Shown: positions 34,054 to 43,064, numbered from the stretch's first letter. The stretch is 64,000 bases of DNA from Burkholderia lata (GCF_000012945.1 NC_007509.1:1240001-1304000), one strand, 5' to 3'. Notes: generated from the sequence alone by a model not told the origin. Numbers and translations: made by a program.

Positions 34054-35717
34054 CGCGGCGACCGGAACACGCGCCCGCCGAGCACGGTGCCCCACACGGC
34101 GAGTTCCTTCAACCGTGCGGGCGCGCAGACCGACGGATCGTCGTCGAGCACCGCGAAATCCGCGAACTTGCCGATCTCGATGCTGCCGACGAGATGGTCC
34201 ATCCGCAACGTATAGGCCGCGCCGAGCGTGATCGCATGTAGCGCGTCATCGACTGAAAGCCGCTCGCCTTCGCCGAGCACGCGGCCGGACGCCGTCTCGC
34301 GCTGCACCGCGCACCATGCGGTGAACAGCGGATTCAGCGGCGTGATCGGCGCATCCGAATGCAAGGCGAACGGAATGCCGAGCCGCTGCGCCGAGCCGGC
34401 CGCATCCATCCGGTTCGCGCGATCGGGGCCGATGGTCTGGCTGTAATGCGCATCGCCCCAGTAGTACAGATGATTCGCGAAGAAGTTCACGCACATCCCG
34501 AGCGCGCGCACGCGCTTCAACTGCGCGGCGTCCGCCATCTGGCAATGCTGCAGCGTATGGCGATGATCGGGGCGCGGATGGCGCGCGAGCAGCGTCGTCA
34601 TCGCGTCGAGCACGACGTCGGTCGCTTCGTCGCCGTTGGTATGCACGTGCAGTTGCAGCCCCGCGCGATGAAACGGCTCGAACACGTCGACGAGTTGCGC
34701 GGGCGGAATCAGCCACAACCCGTTCGGCTGCCCGCCCGCATAACCGGGCCAGCGCACGCGCGCCGTGAAGCCCTGGATCGAGCCGTCGACGATGAACTTC
34801 ACAGGGCCGAAATGCAGCTTGTCGGTATTGCGCTCGATCTCCGCGAGCACGCTGTCGGCCGAGCGCGCCGGATTGCGCTGCGGCGCGAACGCCGGCACGA
34901 TCCGCACCGGGTAATCGGGATCGGCGGTGACGTCGCGCAGCGTGCGGTTGCCGTCGGCCGACAGGTCGTTGACGAGATCGGTGGCCGTCGTCACGCCCGC
35001 AAGCTGCGCGACGCGCCCGAAATTCCAGACGGCGTGCGGCTTCTCGCTCGCTGAAATCGCGAGCTTGCCGCCGATCGTCTGATACACCGGCAGCATCGCC
35101 GCGAATTCCTGCAACTCGCCGGTCGGACGGCCGTCGGCATCGCGCGTCACGCCGTCGATGTCGGTGTCCTCGTCGATGCCCGCGCGCGCGAGCATCGCGC
35201 CGTTCACGTTCATCAGGTGCACGCTCGCATGCAGGATCGCGATCGGCCGCTGCGCGGACACGCGGTCGAGTTCGCGCGTCGTCAGCCGCGCGGTGCCGAA
35301 GAAGATCGGATCGAAGCCCCACGCGAGCAGCGGCCCGTCGTCGGTCATCGCGCGCTCGGCCTCGGCGAGCCGTGCGAGCACCGCGTCGAGCGAGCGCAGC
35401 CCCGGCCACAGCGTGCCGTCGGGGCCGCGCCGGTCGTAGTAGCCGACGTACACGGCGTCCCACATCGCGCCTTCCATCAGGTGGCAATGCCCTTCGACGA
35501 GCCCCGGCATCAGCACCTTGTCGCGCAGCGTGTCGTCGGTCGTGCAGGCGCCGAACCGCGCGTGCCACGTGGCGGCGTCGGCAGCATCGCCGACCGCGAG
35601 GATGCGGCCGTCGCGCACGGCGACGTGCGTGGCCGACGGCTGCACCGTGTTCATCGTCAGGATGCGGCGCGCCGTGAACACCGTCACGGGCACGGCCGGG
35701 GTTGCGGATGCTGGCAT
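34050..35717 (-). CDS. Amidohydrolase (YtcJ/amidohydrolase 3 family)
   Basis: This 555-aa enzyme has the metal motif HCH (H77, H79) in PGLVEGHCHLMEG, a later HTNGDEA segment and HSDAPITPLNP near the C-terminus, typical of amidohydrolase family 3. Family members hydrolyse N-substituted amino acids, cyclic ureas or amides in the cytoplasm. It lies between a solute symporter upstream and a G3E GTPase downstream on the same strand, so uptake and hydrolysis of one amide substrate is likely. The substrate cannot be read from sequence. Confidence 0.88.
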   Translation of the reverse strand: MPASATPAVPVTVFTARRILTMNTVQPSATHVAVRDGRILAVGDAADAATWHARFGACTTDDTLRDKVLMPGLVEGHCHLMEGAMWDAVYVGYYDRRGPDGTLWPGLRSLDAVLARLAEAERAMTDDGPLLAWGFDPIFFGTARLTTRELDRVSAQRPIAILHASVHLMNVNGAMLARAGIDEDTDIDGVTRDADGRPTGELQEFAAMLPVYQTIGGKLAISASEKPHAVWNFGRVAQLAGVTTATDLVNDLSADGNRTLRDVTADPDYPVRIVPAFAPQRNPARSADSVLAEIERNTDKLHFGPVKFIVDGSIQGFTARVRWPGYAGGQPNGLWLIPPAQLVDVFEPFHRAGLQLHVHTNGDEATDVVLDAMTTLLARHPRPDHRHTLQHCQMADAAQLKRVRALGMCVNFFANHLYYWGDAHYSQTIGPDRANRMDAAGSAQRLGIPFALHSDAPITPLNPLFTAWCAVQRETASGRVLGEGERLSVDDALHAITLGAAYTLRMDHLVGSIEIGKFADFAVLDDDPSVCAPARLKELAVWGTVLGGRVFRSPR

Positions 35718-35753
35718 GGGATGCGGTTCTCCTTGCGGCGGAACGCCGATGGC

Positions 35754-37148
35754 TCAGGATACGGCGTATTGCTTCACGGGGCGGCCGTGCAGCATCGCAT
35801 GCACGGCCGCGACGACGAGCACGTTGACGACGAGGCACACGAGGCCGAGGTTGATGCCACCGAAGTCGACATGGAACACGTAGAAGATCATCGCGAGCAC
35901 CTGGCCGCAGATCATCCCGGCGCCCACCGCGACGGGCCGCACCTGGCGCCCCGCGAGCAGGATCAGCACGCCCGGCAGGAACTGCGTGACGCCGTAGTAC
36001 GTGGTGTTGATCAGCGTGAGCATCAGGTTCGGCGTGAGCATCGTCGTTGCGATCGACAGCAGCAGGTAGCCGACGATCACGTATTTCGCCGCACGCTTCT
36101 GGCGCGACTCGGGCAGGTTCGGCATCAGGTTGCGCGTGACGATCGGCCCGATCGCGAGGCAGATGCCGGCCAGCACGAGCAGCCCCGACAGCGCGGCGCC
36201 GGCCGCGACGAGGCCGATCAGCCAGCCCGGCAGCAAGTGCGTGACGGCGGCGAAGAACGCGTCGTTCGGCGATGCCAGCTTCAGGTTCGCGGTGATCGCG
36301 TAGTACGACGCGATCACGAGGAACGGATACATCAGCATGTACAGCGGCATCACGACCTGCGTGCGCCGGATTGCGTTCGGCCCGCGTGCGGTGAAGAAAT
36401 TCTGCGCGGCAAACGGCATCAGGTAGAAGCCGAGCGACTGGAACAGCATCGTGCTCATCGAGAAGCGGAGCTGCGATCCGCTCATCGTGTTGCTGACTTG
36501 CCGGCTCGCCGCGTCGAACACCGGATGCACGCCGCCCACCTGCCACGCGACGGCCACGCCCGTCACGACGATCGCGAGCAGCATCAGGATGTCCTTCAGG
36601 ATCGCGATGTACGCCGACGCGCGCACGCCGGAGATCGCGATATAGGTGAATGCGAGCGCCGCGCACACGAGGATCAGGTACAGCGGCTCGACGTGCCAGC
36701 CGAGTCCCTTGAGCGCCGCGACGAGCCCGGTGAACTGCAGCTGCCCCCACGGGATCAGGAACAGGATCGATGCGCACGCAACGACCAGCTCGAGCCCGCG
36801 GCTGCGGAAGTGGCCCTTGAACAGGTCGGGCAGCGTGATCGCGTTGTGGCGCTTGCCGGCCTCCCAGATCTTCGGGCCGACGAAATACCCGATCGGGTAG
36901 GCAAGCAGGATGTAGCCGAGGAACCACACGCCGTAGGTCGGCCCTTTCGCGTAGATGCCGCCGGGGAAGCCGACCATCGTGCCGATGCTGTAGATCTCGC
37001 CGGCGGTCAGGAAGAACACGAGCGCCGTGCCGAACTGGCGCGACGCGACGAAGAAGTCATGCACGCTCTGCTTGCCGCGGCCGCGGCCGGAACGGATGGC
37101 GAGATAGAGCGACAGCGCGATCAGCGCGGCGAAGACGACCGTTGACAT
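35754..37148 (-). CDS. Sodium:solute symporter (SSS family)
   Basis: This 464-aa protein has about 13 membrane segments. Family signatures include the N-terminal FFVASRQFGTALVFFLTAGEIYS and GVRASAYIAILKD in the middle. The ATG at 37148 has GAGG upstream. The DUF3311 gene lies immediately upstream on the same strand; small DUF3311/YhdT-like proteins are frequent partners of such symporters. It probably feeds the amidohydrolase pathway. Confidence 0.9.
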   Translation of the reverse strand: MSTVVFAALIALSLYLAIRSGRGRGKQSVHDFFVASRQFGTALVFFLTAGEIYSIGTMVGFPGGIYAKGPTYGVWFLGYILLAYPIGYFVGPKIWEAGKRHNAITLPDLFKGHFRSRGLELVVACASILFLIPWGQLQFTGLVAALKGLGWHVEPLYLILVCAALAFTYIAISGVRASAYIAILKDILMLLAIVVTGVAVAWQVGGVHPVFDAASRQVSNTMSGSQLRFSMSTMLFQSLGFYLMPFAAQNFFTARGPNAIRRTQVVMPLYMLMYPFLVIASYYAITANLKLASPNDAFFAAVTHLLPGWLIGLVAAGAALSGLLVLAGICLAIGPIVTRNLMPNLPESRQKRAAKYVIVGYLLLSIATTMLTPNLMLTLINTTYYGVTQFLPGVLILLAGRQVRPVAVGAGMICGQVLAMIFYVFHVDFGGINLGLVCLVVNVLVVAAVHAMLHGRPVKQYAVS

Positions 37149-37233
37149 GCGCACCTCTGCGAAGGAACGGAAAGCGTGGGGTTCGCCGGAAAGCGCGGGC
37201 GGCCGGCGGTCCGCAGGAAGCGGGATGCGTGCG

Positions 37234-37431
37234 CTACGCGGCACCGCTCGCGCGGCGGTCGAACAGCATCCAGCACGCGAACAGGCAGCCGGACGTCAGC
37301 ACGAACCACGCGAAGATCCACATGAAGATGAACGGCACGCCCAGCACGTAGCGGTCCTGCGCGGCCACCCAGGGCAGCACGCCGATCACGCCGAGATACG
37401 GAATACCGATGCCGATCAGATACCTGAGCAT
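37234..37431 (-). CDS. DUF3311 small membrane protein
   Basis: This 65-aa protein has two membrane segments (LIGIGIPYLGVIGVLPWV and GVPFIFMWIFAWFVLTSG), the DUF3311 layout. The start is set at the ATG at 37431, which has GGAG about 7 bases upstream. The frame stays open for another 180 codons through the 10-bp repeat array, but that is a consequence of the repeat composition. Symporter plus small subunit is a known pairing (compare PanF and YhdT). Confidence 0.82.
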   Translation of the reverse strand: MLRYLIGIGIPYLGVIGVLPWVAAQDRYVLGVPFIFMWIFAWFVLTSGCLFACWMLFDRRASGAA

Positions 37432-38050
37432 GCGTGTCTCCTCGAAAGCGGGTTCGTACGGAAGGGCCGTACGCGGGGCGGCGGATGTCGCCTGCACGAC
37501 ATCCGGCGTCGAATCCAGTATTCGAAGACAAAAAGGCGCGGGATAGTGCCAGACGCGGGCAATCGCTTGGGCCAGTGGTCCACTGCCCGGCGCGGCACGG
37601 TGCTGCTCGATGCCGCTCGATGCCGCTTGGTGCCGCTCGGTGCCGCTCGGTGCCGCTCGATGCCGCTCGGTGCCGCCCGATGCCGCTCGGTGCCGCTCGG
37701 TGCCGCTCGGTGCCGCTTGGTGCCGCCCGATGCCGCTCGGTGCCGCTCGGTGCCGCTCGGTGCCGCTTGGTGCCGCTCGGTGCCGCTCGGTGCCGCCCGA
37801 TGCCGCTCGGTGCCGCTCGGTGCCGCTCGGTGCCGCTCGATGCCGCTCGATGCCGCTCGGTGCCGCTCGGTGCCGCTTGGTGCCGCCCGGTGCCACTCGA
37901 TGCCGCTCGGTGCCGCTCGATGCCGCTTGGTGCCGCTCAGCGCTGCCCGCTGCCACTCGGTGCCGCCCGGTCAACGCGGCAACGATCGACGCGGCAACGC
38001 GCCCCCGCCCCGTCGCGCTCGACGCTTGCCGGTCATGACCCGCGCCGGCA
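37432..38050. other. Intergenic region dominated by a 10-bp tandem repeat
   Basis: About 620 bp between the DUF3311 start and the fic stop contains no supported gene. More than half is the 10-bp repeat array described separately. Flanking stretches 37432-37600 and 37971-38050 are non-repetitive. The left flank should hold the promoter of the symporter operon. Confidence 0.7.
37601..37970. repeat. 37-unit tandem array of the 10-mer TGCCGCTCGG
   Basis: Thirty-seven consecutive 10-bp units run without a break. Main variants are TGCCGCTCGG, TGCCGCTCGA, TGCCGCTTGG and TGCCGCCCGA; the last four units are degenerate. A higher-order pattern (three TGCCGCTCGG, then TGCCGCTTGG, then TGCCGCCCGA) appears at units 9-13 and in part again from unit 14. 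Because 10 is not a multiple of 3 and the unit has no stop, all six frames are open, producing false ORFs. In protein terms the period is 30 bp or 10 residues. Copy number is likely to vary between strains. Confidence 0.97.
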
Positions 38051-39172
38051 TCAGCCGTCGAACGGCATCAGCTCATAACTCGTGCTCCGCCCGCCGGACG
38101 ACGACCGACGCAGCACGCCATGCTCGACGAGTTCGGTGATGTCCCGCAGCGCGGTGTCTTGCGAGCACTTCGCCAGCGCCGCCCACTTGGTGGAAGTCAG
38201 CTTCCCCTCGAAGCCGTCGAGCAGGCGATTCATCACCTTCACCTGGCGTTCGTTCATCGCGAAGCCCGCACAGCGCTGCCAGAAACGCGCCTTGACCAGC
38301 ACCGCGTCGAGCGTCGTGTGCGCGTGATCGATGGCCCGGCCGAGCGCGGTCAGGAACCACGCGAGCCATTCCGTGACGTCGAGCGAGCCGCGCTGCGTCC
38401 GCTCCAGCACGTCGTAATACGCGTTGCGCTCGCGCTGGATTTGCGCCGACAGGCTGTAGAAGCGCTGCGGACTGCGGTCGGCGCGCGCGAGGACCAGATC
38501 GCCGAGCGCGCGCGCAATCCGGCCATTGCCGTCGTCGAACGGATGAAGCGTGACGAACCACAGGTGCGCCAGGCCGGCGCGGATCAGCAAGGGCTCGACC
38601 GGTGCGGCATTGAGCCACGCGAGAAAACGCGCGATCTCGCCGGCGAGGCGCGCGGCGGGCGGCGCCTCGAAATGCACGCGCTGCCGGCCGATCGGCCCGG
38701 ACACGACCTGCATCGGCCCGGTGGCATCCGTGCGCCAGCCGCCGACCGTGATCCGCGCCATCCCCGAGTAGCCGGTCGGGAACAGCGCCGCATGCCACCC
38801 GAACAGACGGGCGTCCGTGACCGGTGCCGCCGCATGGGTTGTCGCGTCCAGCACCAAGTCGACCACGCCCTCGACGTGACGATCGACCGGCGCCAGCGCA
38901 CCGATGTCGACGCCGAGCCGGCGCGCGATCGACGACCGGACCGATGCGACGTTCAGGCTTTCGCCCTCGATCGCGCTGGTCTTGACGACGTCTTCCGTCA
39001 GCGCGGCCAGGCTGGCCTCGTCGCGCAACGCCAGGCCGACATCCGCCAGCCGCCCGGCCAGCATGCCTTGCGCACGGCTGACGTCGGCGAGTGGCGTCGC
39101 CAGTGCCGGGAGGTCGAAGCGCCACGCGGGCCAGTCTGCCGATTCCCAGATGTAGGTGTAATCTCCGCTCAT
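38051..39172 (-). CDS. Fic-family AMPylator with DUF4172 N-terminus and C-terminal winged helix
   Basis: This 373-aa protein begins MSGDYTYIWESADWPAWRFD, a DUF4172 start. It has the inhibitory-helix motif TSAIEG at 65-70, matching (S/T)xxxE(G/N), and the full catalytic motif HPFDDGNGRIAR near 208-219. The last 80 residues (KWAALAKCSQDTALRDI and VLRRSSSGGRSTSYEL) look like a winged helix. Fic proteins transfer AMP or another moiety to target hydroxyls, and here the N-terminal Glu would hold activity in check. The C-terminal DNA-binding-like domain and the repeated TATTCTCCGCA motif upstream suggest autoregulation. The target is unknown. Confidence 0.9.
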   Translation of the reverse strand: MSGDYTYIWESADWPAWRFDLPALATPLADVSRAQGMLAGRLADVGLALRDEASLAALTEDVVKTSAIEGESLNVASVRSSIARRLGVDIGALAPVDRHVEGVVDLVLDATTHAAAPVTDARLFGWHAALFPTGYSGMARITVGGWRTDATGPMQVVSGPIGRQRVHFEAPPAARLAGEIARFLAWLNAAPVEPLLIRAGLAHLWFVTLHPFDDGNGRIARALGDLVLARADRSPQRFYSLSAQIQRERNAYYDVLERTQRGSLDVTEWLAWFLTALGRAIDHAHTTLDAVLVKARFWQRCAGFAMNERQVKVMNRLLDGFEGKLTSTKWAALAKCSQDTALRDITELVEHGVLRRSSSGGRSTSYELMPFDG

Positions 39173-39174
39173 GA

Positions 39175-39238
39175 TGCGGAGATTATCCCACCGATTCACC
39201 GCATGGCTCAATATTCTCCGCAAATTCTGCGGAGAATA
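39175..39238. promoter_or_regulatory. Probable operator cluster upstream of fic
   Basis: TATTCTCCGCA (39212-39222) and TGCGGAGAATA (39228-39238) form a perfect 11-bp inverted repeat with a 5-base spacer. A third near-copy, TGCGGAGATTA, lies at 39175-39185, just upstream of the fic start. The arrangement suits binding by a dimeric winged-helix protein, probably Fic itself. Confidence 0.65.
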
Positions 39239-39266
39239 ACCCCCTCATTTCCCGCAACCGCGTGCG

Positions 39267-40184
39267 TTACCGCGCCCGGCCCGCCCCGCCCTTCCCCGCC
39301 GGCGCCGCCTCGCCGAGCCGTTCCGCGAGAAACCCGATGAACGTGCGCAGCGTGACGAACCCTTCCCGATGCTGCGGAAACACCGCATTGAGCGTGATCG
39401 GCGACGGCGCATACGCGTCGAGCACCGGCACCAGCGCGCCGCTGTCGAGCGCCGCGCCGACGATGAAATCCGGCAGCAGCGCGATGCCGAGCCCCGCGAT
39501 CGCCGCGTCGCGCACCACTTCGCCGTTGTTCGCGACGAGCGGCCCCTGCACGTCGAACGTGCGCGCCGCGCCGTCGACGCGGAATTCCCAGCCGATGCGC
39601 CGTTCGCGGCCGTACAGCACGCACGTATGGCCGGCGAGATCGGCCGGCGTCTGCGGCGTGCCTTGCCGCTTCAGGTAGGCAGGGCTCGCGCACGCGACCA
39701 TCCGCCACGCGCCGAGCGCTCGCGCGATCAGCGTCGAATCCTCGAGCGAGCCGATCCGCAGCACGAGATCGAAGCCCTCGCCGATCAGGTCGACGCGGCG
39801 GTCGGTCAGGTCGAGGTTCAGCCGCACGGCAGGGTGCGCGGACAGGAACTCGGCGATCAGCGGCGACACGTGCGTGATCCCGAACGACAGCGGCGCGCTG
39901 ATTTTCAGCGACCCGTGCAGCTCAGTGCTGCGCACCGACATCGCCTGCTCGGCGTCGGCGATCTCCGCGAGGATCCGCTGCGCGCGCGCATAGAACTCGT
40001 GCCCCGATTCGGTCACCGCGAGATTGCGCGTGTTCCGGTGCAACAGCCGCACGCCGAGCGACGCCTCCAGCGCCATCGTGCGCCGGCTGACGAACTGCTT
40101 GGACAGCATCAGTTGGTCGGCCGCCGCCGTGAAGCTGCCCGCATCGACCGTCGCGACGAAGATCCTGAGATCGTTGAGTTCCAT
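39267..40184 (-). CDS. LysR-family regulator, pirin-adjacent
   Basis: This 305-aa protein has a LysR helix-turn-helix at about 15-35 (GSFTAAADQLMLSKQFVSRR) and a substrate-binding domain of the CrgA/DsdC subtype. The start is the ATG at 40184; an in-frame GTG at 40193 is less likely. It is divergent from the pirin gene across 128 bp, the standard layout for a LysR regulator and its target. A GTCAA/TTGAC inverted repeat at 40232-40246 lies in that gap. Confidence 0.88.
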   Translation of the reverse strand: MELNDLRIFVATVDAGSFTAAADQLMLSKQFVSRRTMALEASLGVRLLHRNTRNLAVTESGHEFYARAQRILAEIADAEQAMSVRSTELHGSLKISAPLSFGITHVSPLIAEFLSAHPAVRLNLDLTDRRVDLIGEGFDLVLRIGSLEDSTLIARALGAWRMVACASPAYLKRQGTPQTPADLAGHTCVLYGRERRIGWEFRVDGAARTFDVQGPLVANNGEVVRDAAIAGLGIALLPDFIVGAALDSGALVPVLDAYAPSPITLNAVFPQHREGFVTLRTFIGFLAERLGEAAPAGKGGAGRAR

Positions 40185-40231
40185 ATTGTCCACTCCATAG
40201 CGACAGTCATTATCTCTACAGCCATTTATTT

Positions 40232-40246
40232 GTCAAATCGATTGAC
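40232..40246. promoter_or_regulatory. Candidate LysR binding site
   Basis: GTCAA and TTGAC flank ATCGA in the gap between the divergent LysR and pirin genes, an imperfect dyad of the size LysR regulators use. Confidence 0.4.
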
Positions 40247-40312
40247 CTAAGATTCATCTCAACGAACGGCCGGGCCCACTTCCGAGGTCCGGCGTCTTGA
40301 GGAACAAAAATC

Positions 40313-41038
40313 ATGATCGAAATCCGTGCAGCAAACCAACGTGGCCGTGCGGAGCATGGCTGGCTCAGCTCCCGTCATTCGTTTTCGTTCGCGAATTACT
40401 ACGATCCGAAGCAAGTCGGCTTCTCCGACCTGCTGGTGATCAACGACGACCGCGTCGCCCCGGGCCGCGGCTTCGGCACGCACCCGCACCGTGACATGGA
40501 GATCATGTCGTACGTGCTCGACGGCGCGCTGGAACACAAGGACTCGATGGGCACTGGTTCGGTGATCGTGCCGGGCGACGTGCAGCTGATGAGCGCCGGC
40601 ACCGGCGTACGTCACAGCGAGTTCAACCACTCGCCGGAACTGCCGGTCCACTTCCTGCAGATCTGGGTCGGGCCGTCGGAAAAGGGGGCCGAGCCGCGTT
40701 ATCAGCAGACCAATGTCACGGCCGGCGACAAGCGCGGCAAGCTCGCGCTCGTCGTCTCGCCGACCGGCGACGCCGGTTCGCTGAAGATCCGGCAGGACAC
40801 GCGGATCTACGCGGGCCTGTTCGACGGCGATGAACGCGCGACGCTGGAACTGGCGCCGAACCGCTTTGGATACGTGCACGTGGCACGCGGCAGCGTGACG
40901 GTCAACGGCGTGACGCTCGGCGAAGGCGACGGCGTGCGCATCCGCGACGAACAGGCGCTGACGTTCGCCGACGGGAAGGATGCCGAAGTGCTGGTGTTCG
41001 ACCTGCGTCCGGTCGAAGTAACGGCCGAGTGGGCATGA
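40313..41038 (+). CDS. Pirin-family protein (quercetinase-like, YhhW type)
   Basis: This 241-aa bicupin has the pirin metal site H57, H59 (GTHPHRDMEI), H101 and E103 (VRHSEF). Bacterial pirins of this type include quercetin 2,3-dioxygenase and regulators of redox metabolism. It is followed by a strong terminator and then wrbA, and is divergent from a LysR regulator. A response to quinones or electrophiles is plausible but inferred. Confidence 0.9.
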   Translation: MIEIRAANQRGRAEHGWLSSRHSFSFANYYDPKQVGFSDLLVINDDRVAPGRGFGTHPHRDMEIMSYVLDGALEHKDSMGTGSVIVPGDVQLMSAGTGVRHSEFNHSPELPVHFLQIWVGPSEKGAEPRYQQTNVTAGDKRGKLALVVSPTGDAGSLKIRQDTRIYAGLFDGDERATLELAPNRFGYVHVARGSVTVNGVTLGEGDGVRIRDEQALTFADGKDAEVLVFDLRPVEVTAEWA

Positions 41039-41055
41039 CGCCCGTTCGGGAAACC

Positions 41056-41082
41056 GGGCCCCGCTGAACGCGGGGCCCTTTT
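41056..41082 (+). terminator. Intrinsic terminator between pirin gene and wrbA
   Basis: A perfect 9-bp GC stem (GGGCCCCGC and GCGGGGCCC) with a 5-base loop is followed by TTTT. It should separate pirin and wrbA transcription at least in part. Confidence 0.9.
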
Positions 41083-41099
41083 AATCGGAGATTCGCAAC

Positions 41100-41702
41100 A
41101 TGGCCAAGGTACTCGTTCTTTACTACTCGTCCTACGGGCACGTCGAGACGATGGCGCAGCACATCGCGGAAGGCGCGAAATCGGTGGCGGGCGTCGAGGT
41201 CACGCTCAAGCGCGTGCCGGAGACGATTCCCGTCGACCAGGCCCGCGCGATCGGCGTGAAGGTCGACCAGGCTGCCCCGGTCGCGACGGTGGACGAACTC
41301 GCCGACTACGATGCGATCATCTTCGGCACGCCGACCCGCTTCGGCAACATGGCCGGCCAGATGCGCACCTTCCTCGACCAGACCGGCGGCCTGTGGATGA
41401 AGGGCGCGCTCGTCGGCAAGATCGGCAGCGTGTTCGCGTCGACCGGCACGCAGCACGGCGGCCAGGAAACGACGATCACGTCGTTCCACACGACGCTGCT
41501 GCACCACGGGATGGTGATCGTGGGCGTGCCGTATGCGTGCAGCGGCCTGGTCAACATGAACGAAATCACCGGCGGCACGCCGTACGGCGCGACCACGCTC
41601 GCCGGCGCGGACGGCAGCCGCCAGCCGAGCGCGAACGAGCTCGACATCGCGCGCTACCAGGGCAAGCGCGTCGCGGAACTCGCGAGCAAGCTCGCGTCGT
41701 AA
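41100..41702 (+). CDS. wrbA: NAD(P)H:quinone oxidoreductase WrbA
   Basis: This 200-aa flavodoxin-like protein has the FMN-binding [12 protein letters not shown] at the N-terminus, [15 protein letters not shown] in the middle and [13 protein letters not shown], all diagnostic of WrbA. It reduces quinones to hydroquinones by two electrons using FMN. A GGAG ribosome-binding site lies 9 bases before the ATG, just after the terminator. A pairing with pirin behind a LysR regulator suggests quinone stress control. Confidence 0.95.
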   Translation: MAKVLVLYYSSYGHVETMAQHIAEGAKSVAGVEVTLKRVPETIPVDQARAIGVKVDQAAPVATVDELADYDAIIFGTPTRFGNMAGQMRTFLDQTGGLWMKGALVGKIGSVFASTGTQHGGQETTITSFHTTLLHHGMVIVGVPYACSGLVNMNEITGGTPYGATTLAGADGSRQPSANELDIARYQGKRVAELASKLAS

Positions 41703-41741
41703 CGCGGCGGCCCGGCCGTTCGGGCAGCCCCGCACACGCAC

Positions 41742-41770
41742 AAACGGCGCCGGTCGATCCGGCGCCGTTT
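41742..41770. terminator. Bidirectional terminator between wrbA and a small secreted-protein gene
   Basis: A perfect 12-bp inverted repeat (AAACGGCGCCGG and CCGGCGCCGTTT) with a 5-base loop lies between convergent genes. The A and T ends give short T tracts on both strands. Confidence 0.85.
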
Positions 41771-41793
41771 GCGCTGTGCCCGGGTTCCGGCCG

Positions 41794-42099
41794 TTACTGG
41801 CCCGATGCCGGGGCGGCCGGCGCCGCCTTCGTCCCGGGCGCCTTCTGCGTGGCGTTCTGCGGATAGTTGCTCTGGTCGTTGGTCAACCGGTAGCCGCTGC
41901 CCGTGCCGATCGCCTTCAGGTCCGACGCGTGCCGCGCCCGGGCGGCCTTGCGGGCCGCCTTCTTCTGCGCCTTGTCGACCTGCTTCTGCGTCGGCGCGGA
42001 CGCCGGATCCTGCGCGTATGCCGCCGGCGCGGCGGTCAACAGCAGACCGAACGACGCCGTTACTGCTACTGCCACCGATACCACGCGAGACTGCTTCAT
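41794..42099 (-). CDS. Small secreted Lys/Ala-rich protein
   Basis: This 101-aa protein starts at MKQSRVVSVAVAVTASFG (ATG at 42099, with AAGGAGAT upstream) and has a signal peptide ending at AYA. The mature part is basic (KQVDKAQKKAARKAARARHA) and then holds GTGSGYRLTNDQSNYPQNA. It belongs to a type of small periplasmic protein of unknown function that is frequent in Burkholderia. No partner gene is evident. Confidence 0.75.
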   Translation of the reverse strand: MKQSRVVSVAVAVTASFGLLLTAAPAAYAQDPASAPTQKQVDKAQKKAARKAARARHASDLKAIGTGSGYRLTNDQSNYPQNATQKAPGTKAAPAAPASGQ

Positions 42100-42329
42100 G
42101 GCCGGATCTCCTTGTCGATTGTTGGTTGTGGGTCGGACACCAGCGCGCACACGACCGCTTGCGGCAACGGCGCCGATGCAACGTTAGCCGATCAGTATTC
42201 AGTTGTCCGTGTGCGTTCCTGAATTCTCCCGATAACGGCCACGATACATGCGTACCGCGCGCGCCGTCGTTTCGGCGCCGCGCCGGCGCCATCAGGGAAA
42301 CCGATAACCCGGCCCCGCCCGCCCGGCGC

Positions 42330-43064
42330 TCAGACCCAGCGCGACAGCACCGGCAGCAGGATCGGCACGACGAAGGCCGTCAGCACGCCGTTCAGCCCCA
42401 TCCCGAGCCCGGCGAACGCGCCGGCCTCCTCGCTGACCTGGAACGCGCGCGCGGTGCCGATCCCGTGCGACGCGACGCCGAGCGCGAAGCCGCGCACGGC
42501 CGGTTCGTCGACCCGCAGCGCATTGAGGATCCCGCGTGCGCACACCGCCCCGAAAATCCCGGTGGAGATCACGAGCACCGCGGTGAGCGACGGAATCCCG
42601 CCGATTTCGGCCGCGACGGCCATCGCGATCGGTGTCGTCGCCGATTTCGGCGCGAGCGACGCGATCGTCTGGTGCGACGCGCCGAACAGCGCAGCGATGC
42701 CAACCGCCGACACGATCGCGGTCAGCGAGCCCGCCAGCAGGCCGACCAGCAGCGGCACCGCGGCGCGGCGCAGCTTCGACCACTGGCGGTACAGCGGCAG
42801 CGCGAGCGCGACGGTCGCGGGGCCGAGCAGGAAGTGGACGAACTGCGCGCCTTCGAAATACGTCGGATACGGCGTATGGGTGAGCGTCAGCAGCACGACG
42901 ATCAGCGCGACCGCAATCAGCACCGGGTTAGCGAGCGGGTTGAAGCGCGCCCGTGCATAGACGGCCTGCGCGAGCAGATAGGCGACCAGCGTGATGGTCA
43001 GGCCCAGCAACGGGGTTGCGGCGAGATAGACCCAGATCGCGCCGAGTTTCGGGAAGGCCGTCAT
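42330..43064 (-). CDS. lrgB: LrgB/CidB-family membrane protein
   Basis: This 244-aa protein has six to seven membrane segments and the LrgB signatures LLGPATVALALPLYRQ and APKSATTPIAMAVAAEIGG. LrgB/CidB proteins work with small holin-like LrgA/CidA partners in export of murein hydrolases or metabolites at the inner membrane. Its start overlaps the upstream partner stop by 4 bp, so the two are translated together. Confidence 0.9.
   Translation of the reverse strand: MTAFPKLGAIWVYLAATPLLGLTITLVAYLLAQAVYARARFNPLANPVLIAVALIVVLLTLTHTPYPTYFEGAQFVHFLLGPATVALALPLYRQWSKLRRAAVPLLVGLLAGSLTAIVSAVGIAALFGASHQTIASLAPKSATTPIAMAVAAEIGGIPSLTAVLVISTGIFGAVCARGILNALRVDEPAVRGFALGVASHGIGTARAFQVSEEAGAFAGLGMGLNGVLTAFVVPILLPVLSRWV

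Noticed and set aside
37601..37970. CRISPR-like array
   Set aside because: The units are 10 bp with no spacers, so it is a simple tandem repeat.
37234..37974. A 246-residue protein formed by the DUF3311 gene extended through the repeat array
   Set aside because: The repeat leaves all frames open, and the DUF3311 ATG at 37431 has its own ribosome-binding site.
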